This document shows positions 14,732-22,781 of a DNA stretch of 64,000 nucleotides, piece by piece (within the stretch, counting starts at the first letter, position 1; each line of letters begins with the position of its first letter). The DNA comes from Akkermansiaceae bacterium UBA956 (lineage in GTDB: Bacteria; Verrucomicrobiota; Verrucomicrobiia; Verrucomicrobiales; Akkermansiaceae). Under the pieces are notes generated by a model. It ran no database searches and was not told the DNA's origin. It worked only from the letters and a program-made list of their open reading frames with translations. Made by a program: the position numbers and the translations under genes. The stretch spans positions 69,656 through 133,655 of the forward strand of contig DBCO01000009.1 in assembly GCA_002293145.1 (NCBI GenBank). Reading direction: 5' to 3'.

Positions 14732-15777
14732 GCCCGCAGTGCCCAGCGTAGTTTTGCGGAGATCGAGCGCGGGTTGGAGCGGCGTTCATCGGGTGAAGCG
14801 ATGATCACTTCATCGGCGATGGAGGAGAAAAGTCCGTCGCGCTGATGCTGTTGGAAGGATTTTTTTACTCGTCGATCTTCCCCGCTATGGAAGGTGAGGA
14901 TCACGATACGGCCGCCAGGTTTGAGGAAAAAGGGCGCACTGCGGAGGAAGGCATCGAGCGCGGTGAACTCTTCATTGACGGCGATGCGCAGGGCCTGGAA
15001 GACGCGTCGGGTGGTGTCGCCACTCTCATCATGCGCGGCCTCTTGCACGGCGTGAACCAGTTCTTGGGTGTTCTGCAAATGCTTGCCTGCGAGTAAAGAT
15101 GCAAGCCGCTCTGCGTGAGGCTCATCGGCATTTTCCCGCAAGATTTCTGCGAGATCAGCGACAGAAATTTTTTCTAACAAATCTGCGGCACTCACACCAC
15201 GTTGCGGATTCATTCGCATATCGAGCGGACCATTCGACTTGAAAGTAAAGCCGCGCGATGGGTCATCGATCTGCATGGATGAGCATCCGAGATCGGCGAA
15301 GATGAAGTCCACGGCGGGGATATTGCGCTGAGTGAGAACCTTACCAATGCCTGCATAGTTGGAGCGGACAACATCGAGCACTTGTTCATCATAGCCTTCA
15401 CGGCGTAGGCGCGCCTCAGTTTTGGGCTGCTCAATCGGATCGACATCGAGGCCGATGAGTTTGCCACCAGGAGTGATGCGCTGCAAAATTTCGCGCGCAT
15501 GTCCGCCGAAGCCCAAGGTACAATCGACGCCGAGCATACCCGGTGCTAGATCGAGTGACTCTAACGATTCCTGCATGAGCACAGCAATGTGAGTGCCTGC
15601 GGGCGTTTTTCCCGACGAGGCGATTTTATCGAGAATTTCAGGATAGCGCTCGGGATTGAGCTCTTTGTATTTTTCGGAAAAATGGCGCGGATTTTTTCCT
15701 GAGTATCGCTTGCGACGTTGGTGCACGGGAGCGGGCTCAGCGCCGGGCGCAGGATGAGAGGGCTGGTCAGAGTTCAT
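14728..15777 (-). CDS. rsmH: 16S rRNA (cytosine-1402-N4)-methyltransferase RsmH
   Basis: A SAM-dependent methyltransferase that modifies C1402 in the ribosomal P site. I chose the ATG at 15777 (MNSDQPSHP); the frame is open 27 codons further, but that would run through the upstream gene. Family marks are HIAVLMQESLESL, DCTLGFGGHAREIL (SAM loop), GLDVDPIEQ, FIFADLGCSSMQID, FKSNGPLDMRMN and ILTFHSGEDRRVKKSF. The first 50 residues are a polar extension rich in His, Arg and Pro. It overlaps the end of the MazG-like gene by 11 bp. Its usual place is at the head of the division cluster; here it is 9 kb away on the other strand. Confidence 0.95.
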   Translation of the reverse strand: MNSDQPSHPAPGAEPAPVHQRRKRYSGKNPRHFSEKYKELNPERYPEILDKIASSGKTPAGTHIAVLMQESLESLDLAPGMLGVDCTLGFGGHAREILQRITPGGKLIGLDVDPIEQPKTEARLRREGYDEQVLDVVRSNYAGIGKVLTQRNIPAVDFIFADLGCSSMQIDDPSRGFTFKSNGPLDMRMNPQRGVSAADLLEKISVADLAEILRENADEPHAERLASLLAGKHLQNTQELVHAVQEAAHDESGDTTRRVFQALRIAVNEEFTALDAFLRSAPFFLKPGGRIVILTFHSGEDRRVKKSFQQHQRDGLFSSIADEVIIASPDERRSNPRSISAKLRWALRA

Positions 15778-16117
15778 TGTATTTTCGATTGTTGCCGCGT
15801 GCTTTTTCGGCAGGGTAGCGCGATTCATTGTGCTCGATTTTTTTTGCCATTTCAGCACCTAGGTCCAAGCCTAACAAATCAGCCATCTCAAAGAGCAAGA
15901 TGCCGACATCGGCAATCTCGGAGGCGATCTCTGGGCGGCGTGCCACCACGCGTGCTTCGAGCTGATCGGGCTGTTGCCAGACGAAATGTTGCAACAGTTC
16001 GCCAGCTTCCGCAGCGATGGCTACGGCCATGTCTTTCGGATTATGATAGACTTGCCACTGACGCGCCTCCACAAACGAGCGAATGCGCGTGGTAAGATTT
16101 TGAATCGAATCGCTCAT
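15767..16117 (-). CDS. MazG-like nucleotide pyrophosphohydrolase
   Basis: A 116-residue all-helical NTP pyrophosphohydrolase of the MazG/RS21-C6 (dCTPase) group, likely to clean up non-canonical or excess nucleotides. Metal ligands are visible as AAEAGELLQHFVW (the EAGE..E motif) and EIASEIADVGILLFEMAD (ExxxExxD). I chose the start at ATG 16117 (MSDSIQNLTTRIRSFVE). The gene lies between pgsA and rsmH on the same strand and overlaps rsmH, so translation of rsmH is probably coupled to it. Confidence 0.88.
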   Translation of the reverse strand: MSDSIQNLTTRIRSFVEARQWQVYHNPKDMAVAIAAEAGELLQHFVWQQPDQLEARVVARRPEIASEIADVGILLFEMADLLGLDLGAEMAKKIEHNESRYPAEKARGNNRKYNEL

Positions 16118-16201
16118 GTGCATGATCCTGCGTGCTCGGCAAGAAGATGGCAAGAGCAGAATGATCGCTGAAGGATCAGCCGCGTGTAGCACGAGGTGGG
16201 C

Positions 16202-16792
16202 TCAGGATTTTTGCTCACGAAACAACGAGGCCGAGGCGCGGAGGTAATTCATGCCGGATAGCAACGTGAGCAACAGCGCGATCCACATCATCGCCGGGGT
16301 AAAGCCGAGCGCGGGATTGCTGAGCGTGCGCAACAGGCCGAGAATGTGTGGTGCTTGCGGAGATTTCTCTAACACCAGCCATACCAGCGCGGAGATCACG
16401 AAGACGATTTGGAAAATGGTCTTGAGCTTGCCCCAGCGATCTGCGGCGATGACGATGCCCTGTTCTACCGCGAGCTGTCGCAGTCCTGTGACGAGAAATT
16501 CACGACCGATGATCAAAATCGTCAGCCACATCGGACAAAGATGCACCAAGCTGAGATGCACAAAGGCCGAGCAGACGAGAATTTTGTCCACCAAGGGATC
16601 GAGCAGCTTGCCCAGGGCAGTGACCAAGTTGAGCTTGCGCGCGAGATAGCCATCGAGCCAATCCGTGGCAGCAGCGACGCAAAGCGACACCAAAGTCAGC
16701 CAAGCGGCAAGTGAACCGGGCAGCGATGCGGCAATCACATACACCACCGTGAGTGCAAGCCGAGCCAAGGTGATGCTATTGGGCAAATTCAT
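16202..16792 (-). CDS. pgsA: CDP-diacylglycerol-glycerol-3-phosphate 3-phosphatidyltransferase
   Basis: A 196-residue integral membrane enzyme that makes phosphatidylglycerophosphate. The CDP-alcohol phosphotransferase signature is complete: DWLDGYLARK followed by GKLLDPLVD with the four Asp residues in the expected spacing. Four or five hydrophobic helices are visible. I chose the ATG at 16792 (MNLPNSITLARLALT), as in the family; a longer frame upstream adds 30 unlikely residues. First gene of a likely pgsA, MazG-like, rsmH operon. Confidence 0.93.
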   Translation of the reverse strand: MNLPNSITLARLALTVVYVIAASLPGSLAAWLTLVSLCVAAATDWLDGYLARKLNLVTALGKLLDPLVDKILVCSAFVHLSLVHLCPMWLTILIIGREFLVTGLRQLAVEQGIVIAADRWGKLKTIFQIVFVISALVWLVLEKSPQAPHILGLLRTLSNPALGFTPAMMWIALLLTLLSGMNYLRASASLFREQKS

Positions 16793-17181
16793 CGGCAAGA
16801 GAACTGGCACAAAAATCCAGCCTTGGCAATCACAGGTTGAAAAATGTCCCCCGTTCAAGAAACCAGAAAATCTTCCTTTCATGAGGAATGCAGCAAAGCA
16901 CAGAGGGAGAACATCAATCTAGGTCCTTTTTCCCCCTCCTCCATCCCTCATCAACCAGACAAAACACAGCCTACAAAAGAGAATCTACCTGTGTATATCA
17001 CAGACAAACAAGCGGTTGCTAAAAATGCGTGAAAAGAAAGTGATATGCGCACAATGCAAGAATAATAGATTGCAATATCAACAAAAATCGAGCCTACTGA
17101 TCCCGACCAACCTACCTGATATCAGACGGTGGGAATCTACTAATAAAGACTGCTAGCCAACAACTCACAATTGCCATAACT
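16793..17181. other. Intergenic region between divergent genes, with a dyad
   Basis: These 389 bp separate pgsA (minus) and the hypothetical gene at 17182 (plus). A perfect short dyad CTGTGTATATCACAG is centred at 16996, about midway, and could be a regulator site shared by both genes. It resembles a shortened CRP-type half-site pair but with a 5-bp centre. No other structure was found. Confidence 0.35.
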
Positions 17182-17658
17182 ATGAGAAACTCATTCTTCT
17201 CACCATTCATCAACAAGCTGACACGAGTCACCGCGATCGCGGTAGCCGGCATTTCCTGCCTCTGGGCAGAGGAAGAGAAAAAAGACAGTTCAGAATTGTC
17301 GTTCAAAGTTCATCCACAAGTATTCAGCGTGATTCAGGGCTGGAATTCGGACACCGAGAGTCCCATAGTGACGGAGATCAACCTCGATGCGGTGGACAAA
17401 AATCAAAACCAGTTCTCCAAAGACGAGATCAAACAGGAAGACAAATGGACAATTTGTCGCGATACCGAGGGCTTCAAGCGCTATCGCTTGATTGAAAAGA
17501 AAGGCAACCATTACAAGGTGGAGTATCAGGAGAATGGTGGCGGAACACTGACAACTTCTTCATCAATTGAATTCTCTGTAACAACTCGGGAAATTCTAAA
17601 AAACGGCAAGCCTACGAATATTCGAGTCCTTCGAGTAGATGCCTGCACCACGAACTAG
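17182..17658 (+). CDS. Exported hypothetical protein
   Basis: A 158-residue protein with an N-terminal export signal (basic start, VTAIAVAGISCLWAEEE; cleavage likely after Ala near residue 29). The mature part is charged and predicted beta-rich (WTICRDTEGFKRYRLIEKKG; KVEYQENGGGTLTTSSS). It has no family motif. It lies alone before the IS110 element and has no partner gene. Confidence 0.65.
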   Translation: MRNSFFSPFINKLTRVTAIAVAGISCLWAEEEKKDSSELSFKVHPQVFSVIQGWNSDTESPIVTEINLDAVDKNQNQFSKDEIKQEDKWTICRDTEGFKRYRLIEKKGNHYKVEYQENGGGTLTTSSSIEFSVTTREILKNGKPTNIRVLRVDACTTN

Positions 17659-18182
17659 CGTGCACAATCATTCATAAGCCGAGACAACACAATTCCTAGC
17701 AAGCTCCGCGTTTCCATGCTCTTCCCTCGTTCCAACCTCAACCCCTTGATCGACGATCGCCTTCGCTTCCATGAGAAGGACTGTCAATCGATAATCGAAA
17801 TTTATTTCGCTAATTTTTCATGGCTGTAGTTTTCTGTTAGTTGGTTTGGTTTTTATGGGGAACAACGGAATCTTGCTTCCATCCGCAGTCTTGGGTGAGC
17901 CACTTTCTTCGGCTCTGCTGCACGTTAGTTTCCGGTTTGTCGTCATAAAATGATCGGGAGGCTGCGATCTGGTAGTCGCACTCGTGTGGTGCTAGCGGAG
18001 GCCCGCAGTCGCTCCCAAAATTCGATTTGTGTTGTTCTGTTTCATCTGAGAAATTAATTGTGTTAGATCGATGGCTATCGTTCTAGGGAAAGTTGTTCAC
18101 AAGGTTCCGATTTGAGAATGGGGTGAAAACTCGTCGGAGAATCGGGTTCTTGTGGACAACTTTCCGAGCGGTGTTTTTGGGT
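17659..18182. other. Non-coding region downstream of IS110 transposase
   Basis: This 524-bp stretch has no credible gene. Its right end contains the long hairpin at 18087-18165. Part of it is probably the non-coding end of the IS110 element, but the left boundary of the element could not be placed because IS110 elements lack conspicuous terminal repeats. Confidence 0.5.
18087..18165. ncRNA. Long hairpin, candidate structured RNA of the IS110 element
   Basis: Arms at 18087-18112 and 18140-18165 pair at 22 of 26 positions (GGAAAGTTGTTCACAAG against CTTGTGGACAACTTTCC, then CCGATT against AATCGG) around a loop of about 27 nt. It starts 18 bp beyond the transposase stop codon. IS110-family elements encode a structured bridge RNA in a non-coding end, and in IS1111-type members this is downstream of the transposase. 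The hairpin could belong to such an RNA or be a terminator; there is no T-tract. Confidence 0.45.
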
Positions 18183-19301
18183 TCATGCCGCTTTCTTCTT
18201 GGTTTTGGATTTGTTGGGTGTGGGAAGTGGTCGGTCTGTAGCGGCGGGAAATGGCTGATATTCGCCGCCTTTTTGCCAGAGGGCGATCATCATGACGGCG
18301 AGTTTGCGAGCAACGGCGGTGATGGCTTTTTTCTTGGCGGCTTTGCCTCCGCGGGCGGCGAGTTTGAGGCCATACTGGCGGATGGCGCAGTCGGGCCCGT
18401 AGCGGCCTAGCAGGTATTGGGCGCATTGGGTAAGGAGGGCGCGGAGGTATTTGTTACCGGCTTTGCTGATGGGGAGTTGCTTGTCGCTGCCGCCGGATTG
18501 GTCGCGACGGGGAACGAGGCCGAGGTAGGCACCTATGTCTCGGGGGTCTTTGAAGCGGCTCGGATCTTCGATGCTCAATACAAAGACCATGGAGGTGATG
18601 GGGCCGATGGAGGGAATTTTTTGGAGTGCTATGGCCTGTGGGTGATGCTGGCGGGCGGATTGTTGGATGGTTTTTTCGTAGTGTTTAATTTGTTCGGTAA
18701 GTGATTTGATGGATTGGAGTGCGGGTGTGATGGCATCGGCCAGTTCGGGGTGGGCGGTGAGGAATGTTTCGGCTCTGTGGTGGAATGCCTCGGAGCTGGA
18801 GGTGGGGATGCGCAGGCCTATGGATTTGAGCACGCCGCGAATGGTGGCGATGATGTTGACGCGTTGACGGACGAGGGAGTCGCGGATTTTGATGGCGATG
18901 AGGTCTTTTTGGGCTTGTTCGGAGCCGTGTTGGATGGGGCTAAGTAGGTCTCGATCGGCTCGGAGGAGTTTGGCGAGCATGCGGGCATCGAGTTGATCGC
19001 ATTTGCGGTCGTTTTGGTAGATGGCGCGTAATTTACGTGCGTTGGCGACGGTGACGTTCATGGCGTTGGCGATGAGGAAGCGGCTGATCCAGGGGCTGTG
19101 TGTGCCGACTTCGATGGCGACGGCGGCGTGGGGGTAATCCTCGCTGAGTTTCTTGAGTGCGGCTCGGTCATTGGGAATGATGCATTCTTTGACAATGGTG
19201 CCGTGAGTATCAGTGACGCAGACGTGGTGTTTCTTGTCGCCGAGATCGATGCCTATGAATGTTGCGAATGGCTGATTTGTGTTTTTTGTTTTTGCTTTCA
19301 T
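18183..19301 (-). mobile_element. IS110-family transposase
   Basis: A 372-residue DEDD-type transposase/recombinase. The RuvC-like N-terminal domain has GIDLGDKKHHVCV (D19), AIEVGTHSPW (E64) and KCDQLDARMLAKLL (D102 and D105). The C-terminal Tnp domain starts with a helix-hairpin-helix-like LQKIPSIGPITS and has RDIGAYLGLVPRRDQSGGSD and LPISKAGNKYLRALL, the serine-bearing region. The basic tail is NKSKTKKKAA. The ORF is full length and uninterrupted, so the element could be active. The non-coding sequence is longer on the 3' side of the gene (17659-18182) than on the 5' side. No second copy is in the window. Confidence 0.93.
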
Positions 19302-19420
19302 AAGGATGGAAAGGTAGTTTGAAGGAGCGTGCTCGCTGCCTCAAGTCCTTCTCATTCTATCTGGTAGGGGTGCCTGCGCTTATCGTTCGCCAAGGGAACC
19401 ATCTGATCCGGACCAAAAAC

Positions 19421-19696
19421 ATGAACTCGAAAGTAACAGGCTGTGTGTGGCTAGTCGCCGGTCCGCTAGTGTCGATGCTACTAGGATACGGCCTTTTTCT
19501 ATTCCTTGCATTCGTAGCTGGTGGGGGCGACTATCTCGATGATTCAGACACTGAATTTGAGAAGCTCATGACACGCGTTTCTCTTCCAATTTGGGGCCTG
19601 ATACTTGTCGGTGGTTCTGTGGTTTCAGTGATCAGGGGATTTCTGATTTTCAACAAGAATGCCGGTCAGACTGTGGCGATGCCAGCTGACGAATAA
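19421..19696 (+). CDS. Small membrane protein
   Basis: A 91-residue protein from ATG 19421 with two hydrophobic segments (about residues 7-31 and 51-73, the second containing LPIWGLILVGGSVVSVI). The short acidic loop between them is GGGDYLDDSDTEFEKL. No family is recognised. An upstream in-frame ATG at 19319 would add 34 unlikely residues. It sits just beyond the 5' side of the IS110 transposase. Confidence 0.5.
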   Translation: MNSKVTGCVWLVAGPLVSMLLGYGLFLFLAFVAGGGDYLDDSDTEFEKLMTRVSLPIWGLILVGGSVVSVIRGFLIFNKNAGQTVAMPADE

Positions 19697-19805
19697 ACCA
19701 AACAAATAGGGCGTATAAGACGCTCAATCCAATGGCGGGCAACGTCCTTCTTTGAATTCGGACTTTCCTCCCCGCCGTAGATGGACTATATCGTTCGACA
19801 CAAAT

Positions 19806-20507
19806 ATGAAGACTCTAGCCATCGCGTTCTACTGCTCAGTGGCAGGAATACTCCCCGTTATCGCCACGGAGAGTGACTTTAAGATCACAGAGATGGATTT
19901 GAAGACGCTTGATTTCGAGTTGCCGACCTCAATTCGATTACGCGCCGATTTAGCTGCCTTGCAACGCCCTGAATTCGTTAAGAGCATGAAGGAGTCGGGG
20001 TTTGGCAGCGGGATCGAAGACGCCCGCGCGAATCTTTCGAGCACGGTAAGTGTCCATAGAGCTTGGGATGGCGTTGTGTATCTGAAGGATGACAGCCTAA
20101 TGGCGCTGTGGGTGAGAGCCAACAATGAGTGGAAGTGTGTGGTCGCCGGTCTACGCATCGATAAGACTATGGGAGGAGCACCTTCGTCGCTACCACTTCG
20201 TTATCTGGGTGGCGGATTTTTTGCGATTACTGAGACGGTTTATGGGGAGGTCGCGGAGAAGAGTGAGCGAGGGTTTCCGCAGGCGCTTGCTGTGACCTTC
20301 TTAATTGACTCCAACAGCGGAATGGTGAAGGAGCGTTCGGAGTCCTTTATCTATGAACATAATCCTACGGTCAAAGTGCCTAACAGTTGGGTCAGCCGTT
20401 ACAAACTCCAAGAAAGCAAACAAGCCGGCACCGGGCAAGCCGCTACCCGCCCTGAGTCAAAGTCGGAGAATAGCGGCAAACCTAAAACGGAGGGGCACTC
20501 ACGGTAG
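19806..20507 (+). CDS. Exported hypothetical protein
   Basis: A 233-residue protein from ATG 19806 with a clear signal peptide (MKTLAIAFYCSVAGILPVIA). The mature part is predicted mixed alpha/beta with LPLRYLGGGFFAITETVYGE in the centre. The tail is hydrophilic and rich in Lys, Ser and Pro (ATRPESKSENSGKPKTEG). It has no known domain. An upstream ATG at 19752 would bury the signal peptide and is rejected. Confidence 0.6.
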   Translation: MKTLAIAFYCSVAGILPVIATESDFKITEMDLKTLDFELPTSIRLRADLAALQRPEFVKSMKESGFGSGIEDARANLSSTVSVHRAWDGVVYLKDDSLMALWVRANNEWKCVVAGLRIDKTMGGAPSSLPLRYLGGGFFAITETVYGEVAEKSERGFPQALAVTFLIDSNSGMVKERSESFIYEHNPTVKVPNSWVSRYKLQESKQAGTGQAATRPESKSENSGKPKTEGHSR

Positions 20508-20824
20508 CAGGTTGCCAGTCCTCCACGCTATACCCTGAACTCCTAGGTAGTATTTGCTTGGCTCGCCTGCATGTTTGATCGTTGTGAACTGAAACGGCTT
20601 TCAGGGATGAATTCGATGCTGCTTTTTGTCAAAATCACTCCCATTTCGGGAAAAATCGTTCGATTTTGCTTGTCATCGGCTGCCGAAGCCCTAGTTTACC
20701 CGTCCCGTTTTCCTTACGAAAACCCGCTGTGCAGTCGGAGCCCTGGTGCTCAGCGGTTATAAATTCCAGGGCGATGCAGTCAGGAAAACGAACCAACAAC
20801 CAAACCATTAACCACAAACTAACT
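20508..20824. other. Leader and promoter region of rpsA
   Basis: These 317 bp contain no gene. A promoter candidate (TTGTCA at 20670-20675, 16-bp spacer, TAGTTT at 20692-20697) precedes a leader of about 120 nt. That leader carries a perfect 7-bp stem-loop, described separately. The rpsA start is preceded by an A/C-rich tract without a Shine-Dalgarno motif, a common feature of S1 genes. Confidence 0.4.
20740..20772 (+). promoter_or_regulatory. Stem-loop in the rpsA leader
   Basis: GCCCTGG (20740-20746) and CCAGGGC (20766-20772) form a perfect 7-bp stem around a 19-nt loop, about 50 nt upstream of the rpsA start. S1 synthesis is autoregulated through its leader in Gammaproteobacteria, so a similar role is possible but unproven here. 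Confidence 0.3.
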
Positions 20825-22534
20825 ATGAGCTCTGCTCTCGAAGAACCCGTCAATCAAGAGTTGATTGACCTGATCGATTCCAAATTCCGCGAATTCCGCG
20901 AAGGATCGATCCTCAAAGGAACCATCCTAGAAATCCGTCCCCAAGTCGTCATCGTTGACATCGGCTATAAGTCCGAAGGCGCGATCGCTTCGAACGAATT
21001 CGAAGACGACGACATCGAAATCGGTGACGAAGTCGAAGTTCTCCTCGAAAAACTCGAAAACGACGAAGGCATGGTCGTTCTCTCCAAAGAGAAAGCTGCC
21101 CACAAGCAAAACTGGGACAAAATCGTCAAAGTATTCCAAGACGGTGGTCTCGTTCGAGGCAAAGTCAAAGCAGCTGTCAAAGGCGGCCTGACCGTCAACG
21201 TCGGCGTAGAAGCCTTCCTTCCTGGTTCACAAGTGGACATCATTCCACCAAAAGATCTCAACGAATACATCGGCAAGATCTACGAATTCAAGATCGTCAA
21301 AGTCAACGACGAGCGCAAAAACGTCGTTCTCTCCCGTCGCGAAGTCATCGAGGCTGAGCGCAGCGAGCAACGTCAACGCTTCCTTGGCACCGTTTCCGCC
21401 AACGACAAAGTCATCGGCACCGTCAAAAACATCACCGACTTCGGCGCATTCGTCGATCTCGAAGGCATGGACGGTCTGCTTCACATCACCGACATGTCCT
21501 GGGGCCGCATCAACCACCCCAGCGAAATGCTCCACATCGGCCAATCGCTCGAAGTGCTTATCCTCGAAGTGGACCGCGACAAAGAGCGCGTATCCCTCGG
21601 CCTCAAGCAAATGTCGGAGAACCCATGGGCCGACATCGAAGCTCGCTTCCCGATCGGCACACGCGTCGGCGGCAAGATCACCAAATTGCTCCCTTACGGT
21701 GCATTCTGCGAGATCGAAAAAGGCGTCGAAGGTCTCATCCACGTTTCCGAGCTCAGCTGGGTCAAGCGCATCACTCGCCCGAGCGATGTTCTTTCCATCG
21801 GTCAGGAAATCCAAGCCGTCGTTCTCGGCATCAGCATCGAGGAACAAAAAATCTCCCTCGGCGTGCGTCAACTCGACGCCAACCCATGGGATGCCATCGA
21901 GACTCGCTTCCCGATCGGCGCAACTGTCAAAGGCCCCGTCCGCAACCTCACCGCTTACGGTGCATTCGTGGAACTGGAAGAAGGCATTGACGGCATGATC
22001 CACGTGTCTGACATGTCCTGGACTCGCAAGATCAACCATCCATCCGAAGTTCTCAAGAAGAACGACGAGATCGAGGCGATCGTGCTCTCCATCGACAAAG
22101 CCAACCAACGCGTTTCTCTCGGCGTCAAGCAGCTTGAAGACGATCCATGGAGCCTCATCGATTCCCGCTTCAAAGTGGGCGACATCGTCAAAGGCAAAGT
22201 GGCCAAGATCGCCAGCTTTGGTGCATTCGTCAGCCTCGAAGGCGACATCGACGGCCTCATCCACATTTCGCAATTGAGCGAAGACCACGTGGAGAAAGTC
22301 AAAGACGTCATCAAGGTGAACGACGATGTCGAAGCCCGCGTCATCAAGGTGGACAAAGTCGAGCGCCGCATCGGCCTCTCGGTCAAGGCCCTCAGCTACA
22401 GCGAAGACCAACTCAAGAAAGAAAGCGCCAGCTTCGAAAGCCTTCGTCCATCCAGCGAGATGGTCGGCCTCGAGCACGCCTTCAACCTTGCGTCCTCCGC
22501 CGTCGAAGAGTGGAGCCCCAGCGAGGAGAACTAA
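20825..22534 (+). CDS. rpsA: 30S ribosomal protein S1
   Basis: A 569-residue ribosomal protein that binds mRNA and helps start translation. Six S1 (OB-fold) domains follow one another. The first two are divergent (from about residues 27 and 112). Four close repeats then carry the typical FGAFVDLEGMDGLLHITDMS-type core (from about residues 193, 280, 366 and 453). I chose the ATG at 20825 (MSSALEEPVNQEL); the frame is open to 20666, but that part has no protein-like composition. It is transcribed alone, with its own leader and a strong terminator at 22559-22588. Codon use is strongly biased, as expected for a highly expressed gene. Confidence 0.96.
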   Translation: MSSALEEPVNQELIDLIDSKFREFREGSILKGTILEIRPQVVIVDIGYKSEGAIASNEFEDDDIEIGDEVEVLLEKLENDEGMVVLSKEKAAHKQNWDKIVKVFQDGGLVRGKVKAAVKGGLTVNVGVEAFLPGSQVDIIPPKDLNEYIGKIYEFKIVKVNDERKNVVLSRREVIEAERSEQRQRFLGTVSANDKVIGTVKNITDFGAFVDLEGMDGLLHITDMSWGRINHPSEMLHIGQSLEVLILEVDRDKERVSLGLKQMSENPWADIEARFPIGTRVGGKITKLLPYGAFCEIEKGVEGLIHVSELSWVKRITRPSDVLSIGQEIQAVVLGISIEEQKISLGVRQLDANPWDAIETRFPIGATVKGPVRNLTAYGAFVELEEGIDGMIHVSDMSWTRKINHPSEVLKKNDEIEAIVLSIDKANQRVSLGVKQLEDDPWSLIDSRFKVGDIVKGKVAKIASFGAFVSLEGDIDGLIHISQLSEDHVEKVKDVIKVNDDVEARVIKVDKVERRIGLSVKALSYSEDQLKKESASFESLRPSSEMVGLEHAFNLASSAVEEWSPSEEN

Positions 22535-22558
22535 TTCGCCAAGAACAGTTTACCCAAA

Positions 22559-22588
22559 GGTCGGAGAGCAATCTCCGGCCTTTTTTTT
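22559..22588 (+). terminator. Rho-independent terminator of rpsA
   Basis: GGTCGGAGA (22559-22567) and TCTCCGGCC (22572-22580) form a 9-bp stem with one G-U pair and a 4-nt loop, followed by eight T residues. It lies 25 bp after the rpsA stop. Confidence 0.9.
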
Positions 22589-22781
22589 GTTCGTGGCGGC
22601 ATGTCGCGCCGAAGCCTAGCGTAGGCGGAAGGCGTCCTCGCCGCCCTGCCTTTTGGGTTGATCACTCTCAATCTGACATCCGTATTCCGATAAAGGAAAA
22701 TGGAATCGTTAACTTAGAACCTAGCAGGGGCATCGCACTATGTGGGCTGGGCGGCAGGATGCCGTCGCCACGGTGAGGAGC

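Noticed and set aside
21227..22477. 416-codon minus-strand ORF opposite rpsA
   Set aside because: Antisense shadow of the repeated S1 domains; it has its own repeats only because the S1 domains repeat.
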